Positions 57,267 through 64,000 of a stretch of 64,000 bases of DNA are shown in pieces; the stretch's first letter is position 1, and every line of letters begins with the position of its first letter. The notes beneath the pieces were generated by a model. It saw only the letters and a list, made by a program, of their open reading frames with translations. It searched no databases and was not told where the DNA came from. Source of the stretch: Chitinophaga fulva (GTDB lineage: Bacteria > Bacteroidota > Bacteroidia > Chitinophagales > Chitinophagaceae); assembly GCF_012927205.1 (NCBI RefSeq), contig NZ_JABBGC010000003.1:186001-250000 (forward strand), in the 5' to 3' direction. The translations under genes were made by a program, and so were the position numbers.

Positions 57267-57973
57267 TTTTTCTGGCTGTAGTGAAGACCTATATTGATTT
57301 TTGTCCGAAACCATTGTCGGGTTTCGACAGATGCGAGCTGCTGATGATAACGGGCTACCAACTGTGGGTGAAACCTGGCGACTGTTTTGGCGCCCCATCC
57401 GATTCCCTTTTTAGTATGAAAATCCGTGGTGTCCGACAATGATAACAATATCCTGAATACCGGTTCAACAAATGACAGGTCTAATCCTTTTTTAACAGCG
57501 TAATGGGTAGCCACCCCTACTGTCCGGACGATCCATTTATCTTCGTGCCTGGATAATTGCGCTAATAATGGAATAGTCTTTTCCGGCATCGTCAGCAAGG
57601 CGTACCCTAATACCCGCTCCCCGATAATATCACACACATACCATTGATCACCGAACTGTATATAGTCACAGGCTTTGCTAACGGAGGCTTCAAAATTCCG
57701 GTCTAAACGAAACTGCAGAACCATCCCGGCCAGTACCTGGCTCCCGATTTCCCGCAGGTTAATGATCCGGTCTGTGATGTCAATATGCTCCGCCTCGGGA
57801 ATTGCTGCAGCTATTTCTTTGGCAGCATATTCCAACAACGGGAAGCGCACTTTTTTCTTCAGCAAAGTATCATGCAGCGAGATGATGAAGGCCTCCTGAC
57901 CCTTTTGCTGCCAGGTGCTCACCGCCTCTGCCACCAGGAGTTTTATGGTTGCCTTACTACTGATACTTTCCAT
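57263..57973 (-). CDS. AlkD-like DNA alkylation repair HEAT protein
   Basis: A 236-residue all-helical protein resembling the DNA alkylation repair (AlkD/AlkC) HEAT-repeat family: GSQVLAGMVLQFRL, then ACDYIQFGDQWYVCDIIGER, VLGYALLTMPEKTIPLLAQL, and KWIVRTVGVATHYAVKKGLD. AlkD excises positively charged alkylated bases. Its key Asp and Trp residues cannot be assigned with certainty here. The gene is the first of a two-gene unit with a radical SAM enzyme (4-base overlap), which points to linked DNA repair. Confidence 0.75.
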   Translation of the reverse strand: MESISSKATIKLLVAEAVSTWQQKGQEAFIISLHDTLLKKKVRFPLLEYAAKEIAAAIPEAEHIDITDRIINLREIGSQVLAGMVLQFRLDRNFEASVSKACDYIQFGDQWYVCDIIGERVLGYALLTMPEKTIPLLAQLSRHEDKWIVRTVGVATHYAVKKGLDLSFVEPVFRILLSLSDTTDFHTKKGIGWGAKTVARFHPQLVARYHQQLASVETRQWFRTKINIGLHYSQKK

Positions 57974-58029
57974 ACATCGTTATTGTTACAGGGATAAAGG
58001 TATGAAATCTATGAGAGCCATATAAAGGG

Positions 58030-58057
58030 AAGGCCGCTTCAAAATAGAAGCGGCCTT
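58030..58057. terminator. Terminator between the FtsX-type permease and AlkD-like genes
   Basis: An 11-bp perfect stem AAGGCCGCTTC / GAAGCGGCCTT with loop AAAATA. The T-run is stronger on the plus strand (GTTTTTATT), but it lies just downstream of the minus-strand permease gene ending at 58086 and probably serves it. Confidence 0.7.
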
Positions 58058-58085
58058 GTTTTTATTGGGTTAAATGGAGATCAGG

Positions 58086-60509
58086 TTACTGTGCCCGCAG
58101 GCTATTCACCGGGTTGGCCAATGCTGCGCGGATAGCCTGAAAACTGATGGTCAACAGCGCAATGCTAACGGCCATAAAACCAGCTACGGCAAATACTTCC
58201 CAGCCAATACCGATCCGGTAGGCGAAGTCCTGCAACCAGCGGTGCATGGCCCACCAGCCCAGCGGGAAGGCAAACAGGATGGCGATCATCACCAGTTTCA
58301 GAAAATCTTTGGACAGCAGGTGGACGATGTTGGTCATGGTAGCGCCCAGCACTTTACGGATACCGATTTCGCGAGTCCGCTGTTCAGCTGCGTAAGCTGC
58401 CAGTCCAAACAATCCAAGGCTGGCGATGAAAATGGCCAGTACCGCAAATGACAGGGATATCTTGCCCATCCTGCTTTCTGACTGGTACAGGCTATTAAAA
58501 TCATCATCCATAAACGAGTAGCTGAAAGGTTGGTTAGGTACCATTGTTCTCCATTTCTCCTCCACCTTCGCTACCAGTGCCGGTATATCATTGCTGCGTA
58601 TACGAAAAGCCATACTTCCCCTGTCTTCGTGAAGGAACAATGCCAGTGGCGTTACCTGTTCACGTAAGGAGTTAAAATTAAAATCCTTTACCACCCCGAT
58701 GATCGTATAGCCGTTCCCGGTTTTGCTGTCCATATCCCGCCATTCATATATTTTCTGGTTGATAGGATCTTTCAGCCCGATCAGCCGTGCGGCTGCTTCG
58801 TTGATCACCACCGCCTGTGAGTCGGTCGCAAATGCAGCGGAGAAGTTCCTGCCTGTTTTCATATGCATGCCCATGGCCGGAATATACTGATCATCCACCG
58901 ACCACATTTGCATGGTGACCGCATTTTTAGGATCGGGCACCGGATTCAGGAACATAGGCCCGTCGTTACGGCTGCTGCCGGTAGGCAGAAACGATGTCAT
59001 GGTAGCAGCCTTCATGCCATTCAGTCCCATGAGCTCCTGCCGGAAGGCCCGTGCCTGACTGCCCAATACATTGGTATTCTGTAGCACCAGCACCTGGTCG
59101 CGGTCGAAGCCCAGCTGCTTGTTGCGGATAAAACGGAGCTGATTGTAAATCACCAGGGTACCCACCATCAAAAAAATGGAAATACTGAACTGGAACACTA
59201 CCAGACCGTTGCGCAACATACTGTTCCGGAAGCCCGAAGCGATCGTGCCTTTCAGCACGAGTACCGGCCGGAAGGCCGACAGGAAAAAGGCAGGATAACT
59301 ACCGGCCAACAGTCCTACCGTCATTACAAGGGCCAGTAATATCAATCCCAGCCATGGCCTGCTGAATAAACCGATGGTAATATGTTTAGCCGCCACTTCG
59401 TTAAAGAGCGGTAACAGCAGCCAGGCAATACCGAGTGCCAGTAACATGGCCACGGCACTTACCAGCAGCGATTCGGTCAGGAACTGTGCCACCAGTTGTG
59501 AACGCTGTGACCCCATTACCTTGCGAATGCCCACTTCCCGCGCCCTGTTGGCAGAACGGGCGGTGGACAGGTTCATAAAATTCACACAGGCTATCAGCAA
59601 AATAAACAGCGCAATGGCCGAGAAGATGTATACGTATTGAATGGCGCTGGTGGGGCTCAGTTCATAGGACTTGTTGCTGTACAGGTGAATGTCTGTCAGT
59701 GGCATCAGGGAATAATGGATATAGTCTCCGTTGCGTGCCAGTTCTTCCTGGGAAGTGTTCATCATAGACACCAGTTGCGGCGCGATGTACTTCGCCGTGG
59801 CAGGCCCCAGTTTCGCTTCCACTTTCTTCGGATCAACGCCCTTACGCAGCACCACAAAGGTGTTGAAGTTGTTCGCCAGCCACTTGTCGTTTCTGCTTTC
59901 CGGGGCGTCTGAGAGTGACACAAAGAAATCGAAGTCCAGCAGCGTCTGACCCGGGAAGGGCTTCAACACGCCGGTTACTTTATAAGGCACGCTGTCATTG
60001 ATCATCATCACCTGACCCACCGCGTCAGCCGTGTTAAAATATTTGACAGCAGTTTTCTCCGTGATCACCACGGTACCTGGTTCCTTTAATGCCGTAGCCT
60101 GATCGCCGGCCAGCAGCGGGAGTGAAAAAACCCGGAACAGGGTGGAGTCAGCGTAAATCACTTTGTCTTCTTTGATATTCTGACTCCCCTTGCGCACCAG
60201 CCAGCCCTCATATTTGCGGAAGCGGACAGCTTCTTCTATTTCCGGCAGATCGGCTTTCATGGCCGGGCCCATTGGCGCCGGCGCCGTAGCGACAGCATAG
60301 CGGGTGCCTCCGAATTTGATGTCAGCATCTACTTCGTATGTTCTCTCCGCAGTGGCGTGAAAACGGTCATAGCTCAGCTCATCCAGTACATAAAGAATAA
60401 TCAGCAAACTGGTAGCCAGGCCTATGGCCAGGCCCAGCACATTGATCGCCGAAAAAGCCTTGTTCTTCCAAAGGTTACGTATGGCTATGCTGAAATAGTT
60501 TTTTAACAT
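58086..60509 (-). CDS. FtsX/MacB-type ABC transporter permease
   Basis: A large inner-membrane protein of 807 residues, starting at 60509 (MLKNYFSIAIRNLWKNKAF). Architecture: first TM, MacB periplasmic core (about 45-240), three TM helices (about 285-435 region), a second short TM (about 425-445), a second periplasmic core (about 470-680), and three final TM helices, closing with ANPVNSLRAQ. The motif ARSANRAREVGIRKVMGSQR is repeated near the end as EQRTREIGIRKVLGATMTNI. Such double-core permeases work with a separate ATPase (none adjacent) in peptide efflux or signalling. An N-terminal fragment of a second copy lies at 39214-39366. Confidence 0.92.
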   Translation of the reverse strand: MLKNYFSIAIRNLWKNKAFSAINVLGLAIGLATSLLIILYVLDELSYDRFHATAERTYEVDADIKFGGTRYAVATAPAPMGPAMKADLPEIEEAVRFRKYEGWLVRKGSQNIKEDKVIYADSTLFRVFSLPLLAGDQATALKEPGTVVITEKTAVKYFNTADAVGQVMMINDSVPYKVTGVLKPFPGQTLLDFDFFVSLSDAPESRNDKWLANNFNTFVVLRKGVDPKKVEAKLGPATAKYIAPQLVSMMNTSQEELARNGDYIHYSLMPLTDIHLYSNKSYELSPTSAIQYVYIFSAIALFILLIACVNFMNLSTARSANRAREVGIRKVMGSQRSQLVAQFLTESLLVSAVAMLLALGIAWLLLPLFNEVAAKHITIGLFSRPWLGLILLALVMTVGLLAGSYPAFFLSAFRPVLVLKGTIASGFRNSMLRNGLVVFQFSISIFLMVGTLVIYNQLRFIRNKQLGFDRDQVLVLQNTNVLGSQARAFRQELMGLNGMKAATMTSFLPTGSSRNDGPMFLNPVPDPKNAVTMQMWSVDDQYIPAMGMHMKTGRNFSAAFATDSQAVVINEAAARLIGLKDPINQKIYEWRDMDSKTGNGYTIIGVVKDFNFNSLREQVTPLALFLHEDRGSMAFRIRSNDIPALVAKVEEKWRTMVPNQPFSYSFMDDDFNSLYQSESRMGKISLSFAVLAIFIASLGLFGLAAYAAEQRTREIGIRKVLGATMTNIVHLLSKDFLKLVMIAILFAFPLGWWAMHRWLQDFAYRIGIGWEVFAVAGFMAVSIALLTISFQAIRAALANPVNSLRAQ

Positions 60510-60640
60510 GGCAGGGAATTTATACCTAAAAAAGATACTCACCCACCAAAAAAGAAACCATCATACCAGTAACTAAATATCAAAATATTATAAATTATAA
60601 AATTTAATACAGTGTTCAAATCCGAACAATCACTGTTCGC

Positions 60641-62278
60641 TTATGACAGCAGATCAGCCAGGGGCAGTTGTGCAGATGTTTTTACATTACCTCTCCAGGC
60701 TACGAAGCCGTCGGGCCGTACGAGCAAAGCATCGCCGGGCACAGCGCCGGTAGCTTCCTCCCATTGCGCCGCCGTGTTGCCGTCCAACGGGAACACCCGT
60801 ACGAAAACACTGTGCCCGTTCAGTACTTCCTGCCAGGGGGCGGTATCACCATGGACAAAGAGCGTGAAGCGTCCTTTCAGGATATCGAGGGTGGACTGCT
60901 TACGTTCCTCATCCAGCCACAGGTGAGGCACTCGTGTGCCGGGAAGGCCATACAGCACTTTATCTGCCGGCAGTGGCGGGCATTCAGAAGAGACTGTCAC
61001 GGGATATTGATAATCCGGAATACCGATCAGCGTGCGTATGTTTTGTGTCAGTTCCATCTCGGGTTGTTTTGTGTCTTCCCCTTCCTTTGGCGGCGCTACC
61101 ACCATACGCTGCATGATCTCTTTTTCTTTCAGGATGCCGCGTTCATCTGCCAGTCTGGCTGAAGACAGGGCATTGAACAGGCCTATCGGTTGCCGCTCCG
61201 TGGTATAGGAGTCCAGCAGCGAAGGGGCGGCGTGACCTTTTAACACCGCGGCCATTTTCCAGGCCAGGTTCTGCGCGTCCTGGATGCCGGTATTGGCGCC
61301 TTTGCCGCCATAGGGCGTCATCACATGCGCGGCATCACCAGCGAGGAAGATACGGCCGCATTGCATGGTGTCTGTCACCCGGACAGTCATCTCCCAGGGC
61401 AGCACGCTCAGGATGCGGATAGGCAGTTCCGGCATACCCAGTGCAGTATGCAGCAGGTTAACCAGTCTTTCTTCCGTATAGTCCTCCACCCGCTCACCAT
61501 TTTCGGGGTAGTACCGCAGCTGGTACACCCAGCGGTCGCTGTTATTAATAGACGTTACAAAACCGATGATGCCCGGCGTATCGATAATACAAATGCTGAA
61601 CTCCCGGTTAAGCACCAGTTCAGCCATATCGGCTTCAAAATAGATATTGAGGAAATCGGCCAGCACGCCCGGACCGGTAACCGGCAGCTGCAATTGTTGT
61701 CTGACAGGGCTGCCGGCGCCGTCAGCTGCAATGAGATAATCTGCCGTCACGATAGTCGTCTCGCCCGTTTCCCGGTCGCGCAGCACCGCTTTCACGCCGT
61801 TGTCATCCTGCGAAAAAGATATCATCTCGGTATAAAACAACAGGTTTGCACCCCGTTCTTCCGCAGCAGCGCGCAGTACCGGTTCTGCGAGGTCCTGTGT
61901 ACAGCGTGCACCGGATTCGGGCGTCAGCGCCGCCAGGCTTTCCAGTCCCTTTAGTTGACTGGGATAAGTGATACGTCCCCCGTCCCGTGGTTTCAGGTCT
62001 TTCAGCGCGGCTGTCAGCGTATCCGCACGTAACACGCCCCAGGCCGGCCCCAGTGCTTTGCCCGCTTCCCGTACTGCCTCGCCTATACCCAGCTCCCGGA
62101 ACAGCTCCATGGTACGGATATCAAAACCTCTCGCCCTCGGATGAATAGAGGTACCACGGTGCCGCTCTACCAGCAGCGGCCGGATACCCTGTTGTAAAAG
62201 AAATAATGCGGCCGAAAGACCGGTAATACCACCTCCGGCAATCAATACCGGCACTTGCAGCTGATGTTGTGTTGTCAT
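60641..62278 (-). CDS. FAD-dependent aromatic monooxygenase (PHBH/RIFMO type)
   Basis: A 545-residue flavoprotein hydroxylase, starting at 62278 (MTTQHQLQVPVLIAGGGITG). The FAD-binding GGGITGLSAALFLLQQG loop, the DG-like ADYLIAADGAGSPVRQQL and the GDAAHVMTPYGGKGANTGI motif are all present. A C-terminal thioredoxin-like region (FTLFVHGDTAPWQEVL, then DALLVRPDGFVAWR) places it with polyketide and rifampicin-type monooxygenases. It hydroxylates an aromatic or polyketide substrate using NAD(P)H and oxygen. It is divergent from an AraC regulator with a 104-base gap and is probably induced by its substrate. Confidence 0.93.
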   Translation of the reverse strand: MTTQHQLQVPVLIAGGGITGLSAALFLLQQGIRPLLVERHRGTSIHPRARGFDIRTMELFRELGIGEAVREAGKALGPAWGVLRADTLTAALKDLKPRDGGRITYPSQLKGLESLAALTPESGARCTQDLAEPVLRAAAEERGANLLFYTEMISFSQDDNGVKAVLRDRETGETTIVTADYLIAADGAGSPVRQQLQLPVTGPGVLADFLNIYFEADMAELVLNREFSICIIDTPGIIGFVTSINNSDRWVYQLRYYPENGERVEDYTEERLVNLLHTALGMPELPIRILSVLPWEMTVRVTDTMQCGRIFLAGDAAHVMTPYGGKGANTGIQDAQNLAWKMAAVLKGHAAPSLLDSYTTERQPIGLFNALSSARLADERGILKEKEIMQRMVVAPPKEGEDTKQPEMELTQNIRTLIGIPDYQYPVTVSSECPPLPADKVLYGLPGTRVPHLWLDEERKQSTLDILKGRFTLFVHGDTAPWQEVLNGHSVFVRVFPLDGNTAAQWEEATGAVPGDALLVRPDGFVAWRGNVKTSAQLPLADLLS

Positions 62279-62369
62279 GAAAAAATGTTTCCACAAAATT
62301 GCTGGTTAAGCCGGGGGGCAGGGTGCACAAAACGGATAAATAAGTACCATTTTTGTAACAGTTTCATCC

Positions 62370-62377
62370 TACATTTG
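62370..62377 (+). promoter_or_regulatory. -7 element (TACATTTG) six bases before the AraC start codon
   Basis: A perfect TAnnTTTG ending 6 bases before the ATG at 62383, predicting a leaderless transcript. A second AraC gene in the window (26404) has the same arrangement. Confidence 0.5.
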
Positions 62378-62382
62378 TAATC

Positions 62383-63345
62383 ATGCAATCGTCTGCTAAC
62401 CATAACGCCGCTTTCAGAGACGCCTTCCTGATTCCACAGGGAGAGGTACACCAGTATCGTCTGCCTATGCCGGACATCGATGGTAGCGGCAGGTTCGTTC
62501 TCTGCGAGGACATGGCCATCGCAGACGGCAGCGTGGTAGCTGGTCCCCCGGAATTTTCATGGCAGCATTATAATGAGAAGACTTTCGTGGAGCTCAATTT
62601 CGTGATGTCCGGACAACTATACCAGACCCATGAAGGCCTGATCTCCCGTCAGCTGTTCACACAGGGATATGCCAATTTCCTGTTTAACCCCTGCTCCTGG
62701 GAAAAGAATGAACTGGCCGATAACAAAGGTTTCCGTAACCTGGGCGTACATATCAAACCCGAAAGGATGATAGCGCTGCTCGACAGCTATGCCCCGGAAC
62801 TACATCAGCTGACAGACAAAATAGCGAAGGGCACTCCTTTTGTGGTGCATTCACCCACCGCTTATTTCACGCCACGGTTGCAGCATACACTTGATCACAT
62901 CTGGGAGAGCCCTCTTCCGCAAGGGCTAAAGCGGTTGCATTTTGAAACACAGATACTACAGCTGTTCGGTTTGCAATGCGAAGCTTTGCTCTCCTCTCAT
63001 AAGTCTGCCGGCACAGATGCTTTACGCACTGCCGACCGTGAACGCCTGCATCATGCCCGGCAATACCTGCTGGAACACCTGGCATTCCCTCCTTCCCTGG
63101 CGGAGCTGTCACGCATATGCGGCCTGAATGAATTCAAGCTTAAAAAAGGATTCCGGTTGCTGTTCGGACAGAGTGTTTTCGCTTTCGTCAGCAACGAAAG
63201 GCTGGAAGCCGCGCGGGAACAGATACTGCAAGGGGAGTATAATATATCCGAGATCGCCTACGGCCTCGGCTATACGCATCCGCAACATTTCCACCGGGCT
63301 TTTAAAAAGAAGTTCGGTATTACGCCCATGGGGCTGCTCAAATAA
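62383..63345 (+). CDS. AraC-family transcriptional regulator
   Basis: A 320-residue regulator. The N-terminal half is an unassigned sensing domain (EFSWQHYNEKTFVELNFVMS, then NFLFNPCSWEKNELADNKGF). The C-terminal AraC domain reads SLAELSRICGLNEFKLKKGF, ISEIAYGLGYTHPQHFHRAF and closes with FKKKFGITPMGLLK. This type, with an NPCSWEK-like motif, is common in Bacteroidota as a regulator of neighbouring monooxygenase or transport genes. The divergent FAD monooxygenase is its most likely target. A Zn-ribbon gene follows after 5 bases. Confidence 0.92.
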   Translation: MQSSANHNAAFRDAFLIPQGEVHQYRLPMPDIDGSGRFVLCEDMAIADGSVVAGPPEFSWQHYNEKTFVELNFVMSGQLYQTHEGLISRQLFTQGYANFLFNPCSWEKNELADNKGFRNLGVHIKPERMIALLDSYAPELHQLTDKIAKGTPFVVHSPTAYFTPRLQHTLDHIWESPLPQGLKRLHFETQILQLFGLQCEALLSSHKSAGTDALRTADRERLHHARQYLLEHLAFPPSLAELSRICGLNEFKLKKGFRLLFGQSVFAFVSNERLEAAREQILQGEYNISEIAYGLGYTHPQHFHRAFKKKFGITPMGLLK

Positions 63346-63350
63346 TTACA

Positions 63351-63704
63351 ATGGATCCCGATACCGTACAATATATCCTGAAATACTACAGTCACCTTAT
63401 GGAAAGTAAGGTAGGATTAGTCTTCCATTATACGCAGACGTTATACAAATACAAAAAGACCACAGAAAACAATGAAGCCCTCACCCGGCATTACCGCGAT
63501 CTTGGGTGGATCACCGCCAATGAAAACGTGCTGACGCTGCTGGAAGATGGCTTCGATAAGTTCGAGATGGAAGTGGCCATGCGGATGCAATACCAGCATG
63601 GCGATAAGATAACTTTTAATCGTTGTCCGCAATGTAACGGACTGGCCAGAACACCGCAGGCATGCCAATGCAGGTATTGCGGGCATAGTTGGCGCGGGGA
63701 GTAA
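63351..63704 (+). CDS. Hypothetical protein with a C-terminal zinc ribbon
   Basis: A 117-residue protein. An all-helical N-terminal part (TVQYILKYYSHLMESKVGLV, then FDKFEMEVAMRMQYQHGDKI) leads into a four-cysteine zinc ribbon NRCPQCNGLARTPQACQCRY with CGHSW. The spacing CxxC...CxxC fits a treble-clef or zinc-ribbon metal site. No family name is recognised. The start lies 5 bases after the AraC stop codon, so the two are co-transcribed. Confidence 0.75.
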   Translation: MDPDTVQYILKYYSHLMESKVGLVFHYTQTLYKYKKTTENNEALTRHYRDLGWITANENVLTLLEDGFDKFEMEVAMRMQYQHGDKITFNRCPQCNGLARTPQACQCRYCGHSWRGE

Positions 63705-63722
63705 GCGTCTTGAAGCATTTTG

Positions 63723-63838
63723 CCCGTTTATTGCCCCTTTAAGGCCTGTTTTTCCCCTTTATTACCCCTTTAGCATTATTAATTGCCCCTTTCTTTTTGG
63801 CCCCTTTATGGCCCCTTTGTGAACGTTTTGGCCCCTTT
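63723..63838. repeat. CCCCTTT repeat array with near-helical spacing
   Basis: Seven perfect copies of CCCCTTT start at 63734, 63754, 63765, 63786, 63801, 63812 and 63832, with a degenerate copy (CCCGTTT) at 63723. Spacings are 20, 11, 21, 15, 11 and 20 bases, that is, mostly close to one or two helical turns. On the minus strand the array reads AAAGGGG, a run of G-tracts that could also fold into a quadruplex. It fills the gap between the Zn-ribbon gene and the last partial gene. Confidence 0.75.
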
Positions 63839-63925
63839 ATTTTTTTTGCGAAAACTAAAAACCCTCCCCCTGTCCTATTTCCTGCTGCTCAGTCATCATA
63901 CTGATGAAACAAAAATTATTTCACT

Positions 63926-64000
63926 ATGCAATCAAATGCTAAAGGCCGGAACATCGCCTATTGGATTACGACCGGTTTACTGACCGCCGGCATGCTCTCC
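63926..64000 (+). CDS. Start of a DoxX-like membrane protein (3' end outside window)
   Basis: Only 25 codons are present: MQSNAKGRNIAYWITTGLLT, then AGMLS. The opening (charged tail, then YWITTGLLTA and a first helix) is typical of small DoxX-family membrane proteins of Bacteroidota, but the fragment is too short for certainty. It lies downstream of the CCCCTTT array, which could be part of its control region. Confidence 0.45.
   Translation, partial: MQSNAKGRNIAYWITTGLLTAGMLS

Noticed and set aside
61325..61954. A 209-codon plus-strand frame
   Set aside because: Antisense of the FAD monooxygenase gene.
63723..63838. Possible CRISPR array
   Set aside because: The repeat unit is only 7 bp, intervals vary from 4 to 14 bases and no cas gene is near.

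Overview
The window comes from a Bacteroidota chromosome, most likely Chitinophaga or a close relative (family Chitinophagaceae). This rests on a SusD-type lipoprotein, two TonB-dependent receptors with carboxypeptidase-like N-domains (one with an STN domain behind an ECF sigma/FecR pair), DUF4249, Omp28 and DUF6029 proteins, a giant type IX secretion (T9SS) cargo, and many TAnnTTTG (-7) promoter elements. Shine-Dalgarno sequences are largely absent. No ribosomal RNA genes, CRISPR array, transposase or integrase was seen.

Layout. 1-690: end of a SusD gene and its terminator. 754-4667: an A+T-rich block with a P450, an overlapping class I terpene synthase and a convergent hybrid histidine kinase. 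4843-10126 (minus): ECF sigma, FecR, STN-TonB receptor and DUF4249 lipoprotein, a complete cell-surface-signalling uptake unit. 10127-11304: decayed DNA with a second copy of the sigma-FecR junction, an IPT/TIG-domain remnant and orphan terminators. 11305-15224 (minus): an ECF sigma without FecR and an Omp28/TlpA/DUF6029 cluster. 15471-21737: a roughly 6-kb segment bounded by an imperfect direct repeat that includes the 3' end of tRNA-Lys(UUU). It holds a 1563-residue T9SS protein and a DUF4249 fragment.

21900-29519: small metabolic, stress and regulatory genes, including an AlkZ-like winged-helix protein, a VOC-MarR pair behind a two-palindrome promoter, and a DHA2 efflux pump divergent from an AraC regulator. 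30073-35274: three tandem paralogous 5-TM proteins, then a minus-strand ABC transporter/LytS-type kinase/LytTR regulator operon with candidate LytTR boxes. 35325-44000: amidohydrolase, SDR, an SLH/PrcB-like protein, two VOC proteins, AraC, and an unusual fatty-acid-hydroxylase/START fusion. 44070-51733: siderophore-type TonB receptor, DUF4260, DUF92, Gfo/Idh, YjbQ, an SRPBCC protein behind a two-operator promoter, and a hydrolase divergent from HxlR.

52129-64000: a sensor-less sigma-54 activator divergent from a FemAB-like gene, with UAS-like repeats and a sigma-54-like promoter between them. Then come a HAD protein, a GNAT, an AlkD-like/radical SAM pair, an FtsX-type permease, an FAD monooxygenase divergent from AraC, a CCCCTTT repeat array, and the start of a DoxX-like gene.

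The best candidates for undescribed biology are the sigma-54 activator/FemAB pair with its repeat cluster, the tRNA-Lys-flanked T9SS segment, the hydroxylase-START fusion, the three tandem membrane paralogs beside the LytTR operon, and the AT-rich terpenoid cassette. All functional statements are made from sequence reading alone. No database search was run.
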